NCBI RefSeq assembly: GCF_030813245.1 | Contig: NZ_JAUSUA010000001.1 | Location: 434,001 to 498,000 of the forward strand | Source of the DNA: Alkalicoccobacillus murimartini | GTDB taxonomy: Bacteria; Bacillota; Bacilli; Bacillales; Bacillaceae_D | Direction: 5' to 3' | Length of the DNA stretch: 64,000 nt | Shown: one piece after another, positions 36,033 through 45,728 of the stretch | Position numbering within the stretch: the stretch's first letter is position 1 | How the letters are laid out: every line of letters begins with the position of its first letter | Made by a program: the position numbers and the translations under genes | Notes under the pieces: generated by a model | What the model was told of the DNA's origin: nothing | What the model saw: the letters and a program-made list of their open reading frames with translations, nothing else | Databases searched by the model: none

Positions 36033-37742
36033 ATGAGGAATAAATTAACTCTGTTTAAGAAAGCAGTTATTGTCTTACTAATATTATTGATTCCAACACT
36101 TATATTGTATAGTTACTCAAATTATGTGACGGAACAGGTAATAAAAGAAGAAATTCATTCTCGTAACGTAAATCGATTAGAAGTCTCTGCCAACCGCTTA
36201 GACGCTGACTTAGAGCAAATCTCTCAATTCTTGATGGCACTAAGCATTGACTCGGACATTAGCAGTCTACGAAATATTGATCTCTATAGTCCTTATGATG
36301 CAGTGGTTCTTAAAGAAAAAGTCTCAAATAAATTACTCACATACCAACAGTTGAGCAGGTTATTAGTGGATGTTTCTATCTATATGCCTAACAATGAAAG
36401 CGTTATTACGACGATGGCTACATTTCCAGGTCAGCCCAATGATTTATCTGAGTCATGGTCATATATTTCAGATGTAGAAAATTCAAGAGAGATATGGACT
36501 AACGAGTATTTTTTGCGCCATGTAAGGTACCCAACTAATAATCAGCAAATAGGAAACGAAGTTGTGATAGAGGCGAGGGTTTATGTGGATAGCATCAGGA
36601 AACATCTAGCAGAATTAGAATCAGCAGATCTGAATGATGCTTTTTTGATTCACAATCAATTCGGAAGAATAACCTCAAGAAATCATACGTATAAACCAGA
36701 AAATAGTAATATGAAGGAAGAAATGAAAGGTGATAGTGGAACACTGCAGCTTACTTATAATGGAAAGCAACACCTTGTAAGTTATGTTCAATCAGAAGCA
36801 TTAGGGTGGACACTTGTAGATTATGTTCCATTGGAAGAAGTTCTTTCTCCTGTCTATAAGAGTAGGCACCTTTTATATGGGTCCGTTGCTCTAATGGTGC
36901 TACTTGGCTTTATTTCTGGATGGCTATTGTACAAGAATATTCATATTCCAATCCGTCAATTAAAGGATGGTATTAAAAGAATTAAGCGGTCTGATTATTC
37001 TGTTCGAATGGAGATCGGGATCCAAAATGAATTTAGCTCTCTTATGAGTGGATTTAATGAGATGACCGTGCAGATTCAAACATTAATTGAACAAGTGTAT
37101 GAAGAAAAGATTCGTTCTCAAGAAGCATCTCTTAAGCTTTTACAGGCCCAAATTAATCCACATTTTCTCTATAACTGTTTGTTTTACATTAAGAATATGG
37201 CGAAAGTACAACAAACCGATGCAGTCGAAGCGATGGCTTTGCACCTTGGACAATATTTTCGATATCGAACAAAAGTCGAAGAAGAAAATACACATCTGTC
37301 GGAAGAGATGGATCTTATTAGTACGTTTCTCGCCATTCATTCTTTAAGAAAACGTTCACTGACTTACTCTATTTCTATTCCAAAACAAATGGAAGACTTG
37401 ATCATACCAAGGCTACTTATACAGCCTATTGTTGAAAATGCGGTTGTACATGCTATTGAGAAACTTGAGGGTAATGGTCACATTACTATAACTGGAGGAA
37501 TACTCAAAAACGGCTATTTTGTCGCTGTAGACGATAATGGTAAAGGTTTAATGGATCATGAACGTAAGGTATTAAAGAATGAGTTGGAATTAGACGAAAT
37601 GCTTGAGGGAAGTTACGGAATGAGAAATGTTCATCACCGTTTAAAAGGAAGGTACGGTGGAACTTCGGGCCTCTCTATAGAAGAGTCAAAACTTGGCGGG
37701 CTTCGTGTGGAATTAATTTGGGAGACGGGGAAGTCAGATTAA
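36033..37742 (+). CDS. YesM-type sensor histidine kinase
   Basis: 569 residues. TM1 is near 10-32, with an extracytoplasmic dCache-like sensor to about 280, TM2 near 285-305, then HAMP, then the LytS/YesM His_kinase domain with QINPHFLYN (H377 the phosphorylation site), and an ATPase domain with QPIVENAVVHA, DNGKG and YGMRNVHHRL. It senses an extracellular signal, probably the substrate-loaded binding protein or sugar, and phosphorylates the next gene's product. AAGGGAG 8 nt upstream. Overlap with the regulator is avoided by the regulator's TTG start. Confidence 0.92.
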   Translation: MRNKLTLFKKAVIVLLILLIPTLILYSYSNYVTEQVIKEEIHSRNVNRLEVSANRLDADLEQISQFLMALSIDSDISSLRNIDLYSPYDAVVLKEKVSNKLLTYQQLSRLLVDVSIYMPNNESVITTMATFPGQPNDLSESWSYISDVENSREIWTNEYFLRHVRYPTNNQQIGNEVVIEARVYVDSIRKHLAELESADLNDAFLIHNQFGRITSRNHTYKPENSNMKEEMKGDSGTLQLTYNGKQHLVSYVQSEALGWTLVDYVPLEEVLSPVYKSRHLLYGSVALMVLLGFISGWLLYKNIHIPIRQLKDGIKRIKRSDYSVRMEIGIQNEFSSLMSGFNEMTVQIQTLIEQVYEEKIRSQEASLKLLQAQINPHFLYNCLFYIKNMAKVQQTDAVEAMALHLGQYFRYRTKVEEENTHLSEEMDLISTFLAIHSLRKRSLTYSISIPKQMEDLIIPRLLIQPIVENAVVHAIEKLEGNGHITITGGILKNGYFVAVDDNGKGLMDHERKVLKNELELDEMLEGSYGMRNVHHRLKGRYGGTSGLSIEESKLGGLRVELIWETGKSD

Positions 37743-37756
37743 GGGGATGCGTTTAT

Positions 37757-38956
37757 TTGTATACACTTTTATTAGTTGATGATGAAGAAGCAACTCTACT
37801 TGGGATAAGAGCTCTACCATGGGAGCAATTATGTATTTCAAAAGTACTGCTCGCTTATTCAGCTAGAGAAGCACTAGAAGTACTGGAAACAGAGAAAGAA
37901 GTACATGTTGTTGTTACAGATATCTGTATGCCAGGAAAAACAGGAGTTGAGCTTTTATCGGAAATAGAAGTTAGGGGATACCAAACAAAAGGTTTGCTTC
38001 TTTCTGGTCATGCGGACTTCACATATGCTAAGCAAGCTATAAGAGCCAACGCCGTAGATTATTTATTAAAACCATGCTCAGATAAAGATTTAATGGATGC
38101 TGTTCAGTTTGCAATTAAAACAAGTCTAGAGGAACGTCAAGCAATAGTTGAGAGGAATCAGTTGGTTGCTCAATTCAGTCATAACCCTGTATTCCTGGGT
38201 GAGACTTTATTAAAGAGTTGGCTTCAATCAACTAATTCTCTGGAAACTATTCAACAACAAATCAACAAATATCAACTTCCAATCAATCTAAATCACTTAT
38301 GCATGTGGCTCAACATTCAGAGTAATGAAATGAAAGATTTTTCATTTATAAATGGAGTTGTTGCGGAGTTCCTTTCTGACTTTTCTTTTCAAATGATTAT
38401 GAATGAGTCGTCATCAAGCATAAAGGTGTTACTTTTTTGCAACAAAGATCAAATAGAGTGGGAAAAGAAAATAAGGTATGATCAGCTTCCATATTTAAAA
38501 AAAGAGTTATTTTTCAGATTAAAAGGGAGCTGTTCCATACAATTGACCGAACCATTTATTTTTAGTGATCAGCTAAGACAAACTTTTGAACTGATGGAGA
38601 ATACGGATAATCAAGAATTCATTTTAGCAAATAAACCCGCTGCGGAGCTGCTAGTTGATCGCGTTCATCAATTTGTATATCAACATTTAGATAAGCACCC
38701 CACTCTTCAGGATGCAGCAGACCATTTAAATGTGCACGCTGCGTATCTCTCAAAAATTTACAAAGATGTTTCAGGTGAGAACTTCTCAGATTATACACAT
38801 CGGTTAAAGATGGAGAACGCTGTTCATTTATTAGTTCACACAAACAAAAAAATTAATCAAGTTGCCACCATTTTGGGCTATAGCGATTCTTCCTATTTTA
38901 TTAAAGTGTTTAAGAAGTATTTTAGCAAAACGCCTCAAGAATTTAGAAGTGGGTAA
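37757..38956 (+). CDS. YesN-type response regulator (REC plus AraC DNA-binding domain)
   Basis: About 399 residues. The receiver domain carries the acidic pair in LLLVDDEEA, phosphoacceptor D55 in VVTDICMPG, and the Lys in LLKPCSD. A middle linker is followed by a C-terminal AraC-type double HTH (DAADHLNVHAAYLSKIYKD, VATILGYSDSSYFIKVFKKYF; in parts). It probably activates the neighbouring permease and binding protein genes. AAGGGG at 37741-37746 lies 10 nt before a TTG at 37757, which gives the normal REC beginning; the ATG at 37718 lies within the kinase gene. Confidence 0.9.
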   Translation: MYTLLLVDDEEATLLGIRALPWEQLCISKVLLAYSAREALEVLETEKEVHVVVTDICMPGKTGVELLSEIEVRGYQTKGLLLSGHADFTYAKQAIRANAVDYLLKPCSDKDLMDAVQFAIKTSLEERQAIVERNQLVAQFSHNPVFLGETLLKSWLQSTNSLETIQQQINKYQLPINLNHLCMWLNIQSNEMKDFSFINGVVAEFLSDFSFQMIMNESSSSIKVLLFCNKDQIEWEKKIRYDQLPYLKKELFFRLKGSCSIQLTEPFIFSDQLRQTFELMENTDNQEFILANKPAAELLVDRVHQFVYQHLDKHPTLQDAADHLNVHAAYLSKIYKDVSGENFSDYTHRLKMENAVHLLVHTNKKINQVATILGYSDSSYFIKVFKKYFSKTPQEFRSG

Positions 38957-38980
38957 GAAAGAAAGGAATGTGATCATTTA

Positions 38981-39940
38981 GTGGGCCCTGTAACTAATCA
39001 AGAAAAGCAGTCTGTTCCTAAACAGCCTTCTATCAAAAAGAAACAAAGTTGGAACCTAAAACGAAATTGGCCATTACATGTTTTAGTTATGCCGGCAATT
39101 CTTTTGGCTCTTGTATTTAATTACGTACCACTAGGCGGTATCGTGATGGCTTTTCAAGAGTACAAACCTTGGCTTGGTTTTAGTGGGTCTGAGTGGGTAG
39201 GGGTAGATCAATTTAAGAGAATTTTTGAATTTAGTGAGGGCAGACAAGTTATATGGAATACTCTTGTCATTTCCAGTTTTAAAATTGTATTTCAATTAAT
39301 CATTCCAATTATATTTGCATTGCTTTTAAATGAAGTTCGAGTTATGGCATTTAAGAGGTCCATCCAAACGTTGGTCTACTTGCCACATTTTCTTTCTTGG
39401 GTGATTCTAGGTGGAATCCTACTAGATCTTTTAAGTGTTGATGGTGGATTAGTGAATCAGTTACTTAACTTTTTTGGGATGAAATCGATCTTTTTTCTCG
39501 GTGATGGAGACTGGTTTCGAGTAACCGTAATTGCAAGTGACGTATGGAAGGATTTCGGATTCTCAGCCATTATTTTTTTAGCTGCACTTGCGGGCATTAA
39601 TCCCAATCTATATGAAGCAGCTGTTGTTGACGGAGCAAACAGATTCCATCAGGTTCTATTTATTACGTTGCCTGCTCTTTTGCCCATTACAATAGTAGTT
39701 GCAACACTTGCTTTAGGTAATATTTTAAATGCTGGATTTGACCAGATCTTTAATCTTTATAATCCACTTGTTTATGACAAGGGGGATATTATCGATACGT
39801 ATGTGTATCGTCAGGGATTACTTGGAGGAAATTTTAGTTATGCCACAGCTGTAGGTCTATTCAAATCAGTCATTGCTTTTATATTAATTGTTATAGGTTA
39901 TCGTTTAGCCTATAAATATGCCAATTATCGCATCTTTTAG
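38981..39940 (+). CDS. Saccharide ABC transporter permease (LplB/YtcP-type)
   Basis: 319 residues with six helices. N-terminal core VFNYVPLGGIVMAFQEYKP is typical of LplB-like proteins, and the EAA loop reads LYEAAVVDGANRFHQ...PAL, the site that docks the ATPase. The start is GTG with AAAGGA 13 nt upstream, a rather long spacing. It pairs with the next gene; the ATPase is missing from the module. Confidence 0.9.
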   Translation: MGPVTNQEKQSVPKQPSIKKKQSWNLKRNWPLHVLVMPAILLALVFNYVPLGGIVMAFQEYKPWLGFSGSEWVGVDQFKRIFEFSEGRQVIWNTLVISSFKIVFQLIIPIIFALLLNEVRVMAFKRSIQTLVYLPHFLSWVILGGILLDLLSVDGGLVNQLLNFFGMKSIFFLGDGDWFRVTVIASDVWKDFGFSAIIFLAALAGINPNLYEAAVVDGANRFHQVLFITLPALLPITIVVATLALGNILNAGFDQIFNLYNPLVYDKGDIIDTYVYRQGLLGGNFSYATAVGLFKSVIAFILIVIGYRLAYKYANYRIF

Positions 39941-39952
39941 GGAGGAATGAGT

Positions 39953-40834
39953 ATGAACCACACTAGTACAGCCTATCGAATATTCAGTATTTGCAACATC
40001 ATCTTTTTATCTTTATTAGGACTGGTTTGCATCATTCCTCTTATTCATATATTAGCTGTTTCATTTAGTGCACCAGCACCTGCTAATGCGAATTTGGTAC
40101 GATTTCTACCGATAGATTTTACAGTATCAGCATGGCAACAAACGCTTGGAAATGATAACTTTTTAAGAGCACTATGGAATGGCGTAACAAGGACAGTGTT
40201 AGGTACAGTTGTAAGTCTTGCAACAATCACTCTTGCAGCATATGCATTATCTAAAGAAGATCATGAGTTCAAAGGAAGGAAGTTTTACATTTATTTTCTT
40301 GTATTTATTATGTTATTTAATGGAGGTTTGATTCCTACCTATATACTTGTTCAGAATCTTGGTTTAATCAATACAGTTTGGGCATTAGTACTACCAGGGG
40401 CTGTTAATGTATTTAACCTTATTCTACTTCTCAATTTTTTTCGGACCGGAGTTCCTAAGTCACTTGAAGAGGCGGCACTAATTGATGGAGCGGGCCACTT
40501 TAGAATCTTATTTAGTATCTATCTGCCAATTTCATTACCTGCACTTGCAACGGTAGGTCTATTTACAATGGTAGGACAGTGGAATTCGTGGTTTGATGGG
40601 TTAATTTATTTAACGGATGCATCTAAGTTTCCATTATCTACATTTCTACAAACAATCATCGTACAAAACGATTATTCTCAAATGAATGTTAATTCAGATG
40701 AAATGAAAGCAATGTCCGAGAGAACAGTCCGTTCCGCCCAAATTTTTATTGGTGCTTTACCAATCATTTTAGTTTATCCATTTCTACAAAAGTATTTTGT
40801 TAAAGGAATCGTATTAGGGTCTGTTAAAGAATAA
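39953..40834 (+). CDS. Saccharide ABC transporter permease (LplC/YtcP-type)
   Basis: About 293 residues with six helices. ALSKEDHEFKGRKF in the first cytoplasmic loop, FNGGLIPTYILVQNLGLINT (family mark; read in parts) and the EAA loop LEEAALIDGAGHFRI are clear. The C-terminus YPFLQKYFVKGIVLGSVKE is the usual end of this family. GGAGG at 39941-39945 lies 7 nt before the ATG at 39953. It forms the heterodimeric channel with the upstream permease. Confidence 0.9.
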   Translation: MNHTSTAYRIFSICNIIFLSLLGLVCIIPLIHILAVSFSAPAPANANLVRFLPIDFTVSAWQQTLGNDNFLRALWNGVTRTVLGTVVSLATITLAAYALSKEDHEFKGRKFYIYFLVFIMLFNGGLIPTYILVQNLGLINTVWALVLPGAVNVFNLILLLNFFRTGVPKSLEEAALIDGAGHFRILFSIYLPISLPALATVGLFTMVGQWNSWFDGLIYLTDASKFPLSTFLQTIIVQNDYSQMNVNSDEMKAMSERTVRSAQIFIGALPIILVYPFLQKYFVKGIVLGSVKE

Positions 40835-40849
40835 TAATGCATGTAAAAG

Positions 40850-40877
40850 AAAAGGAAGTAAAAAAGCTTCCTTTTTT
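40850..40877 (+). terminator. Rho-independent terminator of saccharide module 1
   Basis: AAAAGGAAG at 40850-40858 pairs with CTTCCTTTT at 40867-40875, followed by T residues. Confidence 0.75.
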
Positions 40878-41019
40878 CTAAAAATAACTTGCTCAATATT
40901 TCACAATGTGATAATCTGTATTCATAGAGACACAGGAGAGGAAAGTAACCTACTCTTGTGAAGTGTTGAACAATCATATGTGATTATTTTCACAAATACA
41001 TTCTATTGGAGGAATTACC

Positions 41020-42380
41020 ATGAAAGTAATAGTTATTGGATGTACCCACGCTGGAACAGCAGCCGTTTCAAATATAGCAACTCTTCACCCAGAAGCAGAA
41101 GTGACCGTATATGAACGAAACGATAATGTCTCTTTCTTATCATGCGGAATTGCCCTTCATGTTGGTGGAGTTGTAAAACAGGCGGATGATCTATTTTATT
41201 CTTCACCTGAAAAGCTGGAACAATTAGGTGCCGTAATGAAAATGGAACATGAGGTACTGGATGTAGATACTGAAGCAAAAACCATCCGTGTGCGTAATTT
41301 AAAAACCGGAGACGAAATCATTGATCGTTTTGATAAATTAGTATTAGCTACAGGCTCTTCACCGATTGTTCCACCCATTCCAGGTGTTGGTCTTCAAAAT
41401 ATTCAGCTTGCCAAGAACTATCATCAGGCAAAAGAAATTATTGAAAAAGCAACAGAAGCAAACAATATTGCAGTCATTGGTGCTGGTTATATTGGTGTAG
41501 AATTGGTAGAAGCTTTTGAAGCCTATGGTAAACATGTTACGTTTATTGAAGGATCAGATCGTGTGTTAAATAAATATTTAGACGAAGAATTTACTGAGGT
41601 TGTTGAACAGGAATTAAGCGAGCATGGTGTTCAACTTGCACTTAATGAGACGGTCGAGCTATTTGTTGGTGATGATGCAGGACGTGTTAAGAGGGTTGTT
41701 ACCTCACAAGCAACGTATGATGCTGATCTTGTTCTACTCTGTGTTGGATTTAAACCGCAAACAGATCTTTTAAAACATAAAGTAGATATGCTGCCAAATG
41801 GCGCGTTAATTGTGAATGACTACATGCAGACAAGTCATCCTGATATTTATGGAGCAGGAGATAGCTGCGCTGTGTATACAACCCGGCTCGGACACATGCC
41901 TATATTCCACTCGCTACAAATGCAGTTCGTATGGGTACGCTAGTTGCGCATAATATTGTGAAGCAAAACGTTAAATACAGGGGGACTCAAGGAACATCAG
42001 GTTTAAAGCTTTATGATCTTAATATGGCTTCAACGGGAGTCACTGAAGCAAATGCTTTCTTTTTCGGATTGAATGTGAAAAAAATCACAATTGATGAATC
42101 ATATCGCCCTGAGTTTATGCCAACGGCTGAGAACGTGAAGCTAAAAATTGTATATGAAGCTGAAACAAAGCGTTTAGTTGGTGCTCAAATTATGTCTAAG
42201 GTTGATCTGACACAAGCTATGAACACATTATCTGCGTGCATTCAGCAGAACATGACGATTGAAGATTTGGCTTTTGTTGATTTCTTCTTCCAACCTCACT
42301 ATAACCAGCCTTGGAATTATCTAAATAAAGCTGCCTTAAAAGCGATGGAGCAAGAGCAAGGTCAGTTGGTAACAGTTTGA
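41020..42380 (+). pseudogene. Frameshifted NADH oxidase / CoA-disulfide reductase-like flavoprotein
   Basis: Two overlapping frames together make one Nox-like enzyme of about 453 residues. The first part (to 41943) has the FAD GCTHAGTAA loop, redox Cys C42 in SFLSCGIAL, the NAD-binding GAGYIGVELVEAF and the FAD motif DIYGAGDS. The second (from about 41901) continues with PLATNAVRMGTL and the dimerisation domain, ending WNYLNKAALKAM. The joint lies at 41898-41901, where one base is missing from a CCN codon. Nox enzymes reduce O2 with NADH, or CoA disulfide. It is broken as written unless the base loss is a sequencing error. GGAGG precedes the ATG. Confidence 0.85.
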
Positions 42381-42395
42381 TTACTACGATCAAAG

Positions 42396-42433
42396 GAGTA
42401 TGTGTTTCCTAAACAGGAACCATACTCTTTTTT
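42396..42433 (+). terminator. Rho-independent terminator of nox-like gene
   Basis: GAGTATG at 42396-42402 pairs with CATACTC at 42421-42427, with extra pairing inside, then a T run. Confidence 0.75.
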
Positions 42434-42553
42434 GATTAAAAAAAGTCTAAGCACAATTTAGTCTTCCAGAATCTTATTTATGATAAAATGGATTTTGTTT
42501 CATACTACATAATGACGGTAGTTTGTTTTTATAGAGTGAAGGGTTGGTACACC

Positions 42554-44584
42554 ATGGATGTCATGTATATCGTTTTATTGTTGTTCTTTATTATTGGGTT
42601 ATCTAATGTCATTCAAAGATTTGTTCCGTTTGTTCCTCTTCCTTTGGTTCAAATTGCGATAGGAGTAGTCATCTCGATCAGTCCATCGGGGCTTCATATT
42701 CCTCTTGAGCCAGAGTTGTTTTTTGTTTTGTTTATAGCACCTTTGCTATTTAATGATGGAAAAGTAACCCCTCGAGATGAGTTATGGAAGCTTAGAAGAC
42801 CAATTCTTCTTTTAGCGCTTGGGCTGGTGTTTGCGACAGTAGTAGTTGGTGGATTATTTATTCATTTTCTTATTCCATCGATTCCATTGCCAGCGGCGTT
42901 TGCACTAGCGGCTATTTTATCGCCAACGGATGTTGTAGCTGTTGGTTCCATTGCAAGTCGAATGAGAATGCCTAAAGGAATTATGCGACTTCTTGAAGGA
43001 GAAGGCTTGATGAATGATGCATCTGGTCTTGTTGCTTTTAAATTTGCAGTTGCAGCAACGGTGACAGGCTTTTTCTCAATCTACCAAGCAGCTGGGAGCT
43101 TTTTGCTTATTGCGATAGGTGGGTTAGTATCTGGAGCTCTAATGGCGCTATTAATTATTTGGATAAAAGTTTTATTGCGTCGTTTTGGACTTGAGGATAT
43201 TACCGTTCATATGTTAATACAAATTATTACGCCATTTGTTATTTACATATTAGCTGAGGAACTAGGGTTCTCCGGTATTTTGGCAGTTGTTGCTGCAGGT
43301 GTTGTTCATGCCGTAGAACGAGAGCGCTCAGAGTCACGAACACTCGAACTCCAAAAGGTATCGGACAATACCTGGTCGGTCATTCTGTATATCTTAAATG
43401 GTTTAGTGTTTGTTTTGCTTGGTCTGCAAGTACCTGATGCAAGCAGAGTGATTTTTTCTGATCCAACTTTCAGTAACTGGGATGTAATCTGGTATATTTT
43501 CGCCATTACAGCCGTGTTATTAGCGCTTCGCTTTATTTGGCTAACGCTATTTTGGAGAAAAATAAAACCACTACTAACTTTTAAGGAAAATGATCTAGCT
43601 AAATTTCGTGCTATTACTACGTTAACGGTTTCTGGTGTGCGTGGAGCTGTAACGTTAGCTGGTGCTTTCTCTATTCCGTATGTTATTGGTGACGGGTCTG
43701 CTTTTCCAGAGCGTGATCTGATTATCTTTTTAGCGGCCGGCACAATTCTTCTGACATTAATCATTGCCAGTGTCTTTTTACCATTATTGGCTAAGCAGAC
43801 TGCTGGAGAGAGTATGGATCAAAAACAACTTGATTTTGAACAAGCTGCAAACAGAACCTGGCAGGAGGGACGTACCTATCTGCAACATTTGAGGACTTCT
43901 GAAAATCGTGTGGCTTATCGTAGGTTAACGAGAGAATATCTGCAAGCTTCTGGAGATATCTTTTTTGGAAATGGGTCAAGCTGGGACTTTAGCTTAAAAA
44001 GAAAAGAACAGCATGTTCGTTTTCATGCGATGCAAACAGAGCATCGACTTCTTGCTGAAGAACTTAAGACAAACGACCAACTTTCGGATGCAGCTATTGC
44101 TTATCTCGAATTACGCTTACAAATGATTGATGAAGTTCTTAGTCATAAAACATGGTTCTCCCTGTTTGCAATTCGTTTGAAACGATTAGCTCAGCGGGTA
44201 GTACCAGGTACAAAGCATAATAACTTAAGCACGGCTGATGGCAAGGTCATTCGAGAGATTCTCTCCAAAGTCTATACACAGATCATTAGTGATCTGCAGA
44301 AAGGACTCAAGTCAGAGCAAAATCATGCAGCATGCTTAAGTTTAATACCACTTTATGAACGCGTTCTTCATCATATCAGTGAATCTGATCATGCTGTTGA
44401 TCCGGTCATTGAACATCAAGTATTGGACCTTCATTATCAAGTAATGGAAGAGATGCGTAGAGTGACACAACAGCTCTTCCAGGAAAATAGTATATCTAGA
44501 GAAACAACTCAGAAACTACGTAGATACTTAAACTACGTAGAGGCCGCTGTGGCAGAAAATGCGCAGACACCGGCAGATCATTAA
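42554..44584 (+). CDS. CPA1-family Na+(K+)/H+ antiporter (NhaK-like)
   Basis: About 676 residues, close to B. subtilis NhaK (about 670). Thirteen-helix membrane part with LSPTDVVAVGS and the GEGLMNDASGLVAF motif, carrying the Asp residues of CPA1 ion exchange, and VSGVRGAVTLAGAF. A cytoplasmic C-terminal domain of about 240 residues follows, rich in helices. It exchanges Na+ or K+ for H+ across the membrane, important for pH homeostasis at alkaline pH. The start is ATG at 42554 with AAGGG about 10 nt upstream; a longer form from 42488 would begin with a TTG and is less likely. Confidence 0.9.
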   Translation: MDVMYIVLLLFFIIGLSNVIQRFVPFVPLPLVQIAIGVVISISPSGLHIPLEPELFFVLFIAPLLFNDGKVTPRDELWKLRRPILLLALGLVFATVVVGGLFIHFLIPSIPLPAAFALAAILSPTDVVAVGSIASRMRMPKGIMRLLEGEGLMNDASGLVAFKFAVAATVTGFFSIYQAAGSFLLIAIGGLVSGALMALLIIWIKVLLRRFGLEDITVHMLIQIITPFVIYILAEELGFSGILAVVAAGVVHAVERERSESRTLELQKVSDNTWSVILYILNGLVFVLLGLQVPDASRVIFSDPTFSNWDVIWYIFAITAVLLALRFIWLTLFWRKIKPLLTFKENDLAKFRAITTLTVSGVRGAVTLAGAFSIPYVIGDGSAFPERDLIIFLAAGTILLTLIIASVFLPLLAKQTAGESMDQKQLDFEQAANRTWQEGRTYLQHLRTSENRVAYRRLTREYLQASGDIFFGNGSSWDFSLKRKEQHVRFHAMQTEHRLLAEELKTNDQLSDAAIAYLELRLQMIDEVLSHKTWFSLFAIRLKRLAQRVVPGTKHNNLSTADGKVIREILSKVYTQIISDLQKGLKSEQNHAACLSLIPLYERVLHHISESDHAVDPVIEHQVLDLHYQVMEEMRRVTQQLFQENSISRETTQKLRRYLNYVEAAVAENAQTPADH

Positions 44585-44591
44585 GATTAAA

Positions 44592-44629
44592 AAGAACCTT
44601 CACCCTTTTTTAAAAAGGTGGAGGTTCTT
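44592..44629 (+). terminator. Rho-independent terminator of antiporter gene
   Basis: AAGAACCTTCACC at 44592-44604 pairs with GGTGGAGGTTCTT at 44617-44629; the inner C/T-rich strand adds further pairs. Confidence 0.75.
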
Positions 44630-44688
44630 CATATATCCATTTAATCACTTTTTGATCATTTTACATCGTTCAAGTAACTAAATGTGGC

Positions 44689-44716
44689 TTGACTCTGTTT
44701 AAAAAGGGAATAGTAA
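44689..44716 (+). promoter_or_regulatory. SigA-type promoter of oxidoreductase gene
   Basis: TTGACT at 44689-44694, a 16-nt spacer and TAGTAA at 44711-44716, about 30 nt before the ATG. Confidence 0.5.
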
Positions 44717-44745
44717 AGAACAGATAAAAAGAAGGAGTGTTCTTT

Positions 44746-45681
44746 ATGAAAGCAGTTGTCATTAATCAATATGGAAACAAAGAGGAGTTAAAAGAACAGG
44801 AAGTACCTAATCCTCAACCGGGAAAAGATCAGGTAATCGTAAAGCTAGAAGCGACATCAATTAATCCAATTGACTGGAAGCTTCGTGAAGGATATCTAAA
44901 AGGGATGTTTGATTGGGAGTTTCCGATCATACTCGGCTGGGATGCAGCGGGAGTTATCTCAGAGGTTGGGTCGGACGTAACCAAATGGAAAGTTGGTGAC
45001 CGAGTATTTAGTCGTCCCGACACAACAAGAAAAGGCACGTACGCTGAATATACGGCTGTAGATGAGCACCTGTTGGCACGTGTTCCTGATTCCACTTCAT
45101 TTGAAGAGGCAGCAGCAGTTCCTCTTGCTGGTTTAACAGCTTGGCAAGCGCTGTTTACTCATGGTGAGTTGAAAGAAGGAGAATCAATTCTCATTCATGC
45201 GGGTGCAGGAGGAGTTGGTGTTTTTGCCATCCAGCTGGCTAAACACTTCGGCGCGCATGTCATAACGACGGCTAGTGAGAAGAATCATGAACTATTGTAT
45301 TCACTAGGCGCAGACCAGGTTATAGATTACAAAAAAGAAGACTTTAAGGAGATCGTGTCAGAAGTTGACGTTGTGTTTGATACGATTGGAGGTCAAGTTG
45401 AAGAAGATAGTTATCACGTATTAAAAAAAGGAACAGGTCGATTGATTTCTATTGTAGGAGAGCCTAATCAGGAACGCGCGAAATCACTTGATATAAAAGC
45501 CAAAGGAATTTGGCTTGAGCCAAGTGGAGAGCAGCTGCAAGAAATGGCTGACCTTATAGAACAGAAAAAACTAAAGGCAATTGTTGGAGCAACATTTCCA
45601 TTTAGCAGAGAAGGAATATATGATGCCCATGCACTAAGTGAAACACATCATGCAGTTGGAAAGATTGTTATAGCTTTTTAA
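44746..45681 (+). CDS. NADP-dependent zinc-free alcohol dehydrogenase/quinone oxidoreductase
   Basis: About 311 residues of the medium-chain dehydrogenase/reductase superfamily. GroES-like N-terminal domain with TSINPIDWKLREG, then LGWDAAGVI; Rossmann domain with HAGAGGVGVFAIQLAKHFG (parts) and LGADQVIDY. The zinc-ligand Cys/His set is absent, which places it in the quinone-oxidoreductase branch. It likely reduces quinones or enones with NADPH. AAGGAG at 44732-44737 lies 8 nt before the ATG at 44746. Confidence 0.86.
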   Translation: MKAVVINQYGNKEELKEQEVPNPQPGKDQVIVKLEATSINPIDWKLREGYLKGMFDWEFPIILGWDAAGVISEVGSDVTKWKVGDRVFSRPDTTRKGTYAEYTAVDEHLLARVPDSTSFEEAAAVPLAGLTAWQALFTHGELKEGESILIHAGAGGVGVFAIQLAKHFGAHVITTASEKNHELLYSLGADQVIDYKKEDFKEIVSEVDVVFDTIGGQVEEDSYHVLKKGTGRLISIVGEPNQERAKSLDIKAKGIWLEPSGEQLQEMADLIEQKKLKAIVGATFPFSREGIYDAHALSETHHAVGKIVIAF

Positions 45682-45686
45682 CTATA

Positions 45687-45726
45687 AAAAGGATGGAGAG
45701 ATATTTTGATATCTCTCCATCCTTTT
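45687..45726. terminator. Bidirectional terminator with 17-bp stem
   Basis: A perfect 17-bp inverted repeat, 45687-45703 with 45710-45726, loop of 6 nt, A/T tracts on both sides. It serves the oxidoreductase gene and the convergent gene at 45729. Confidence 0.92.
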
Positions 45727-45728
45727 AT

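Noticed and set aside
41931-42380. A separate 149-codon gene after the NADH oxidase
   Set aside because: It continues the same protein family without its own ribosome binding site; the reading frame is joined by one missing base.
43306-43764. 152-codon minus-strand frame inside the antiporter gene
   Set aside because: Antisense shadow of a conserved membrane protein; basic, low-complexity translation.
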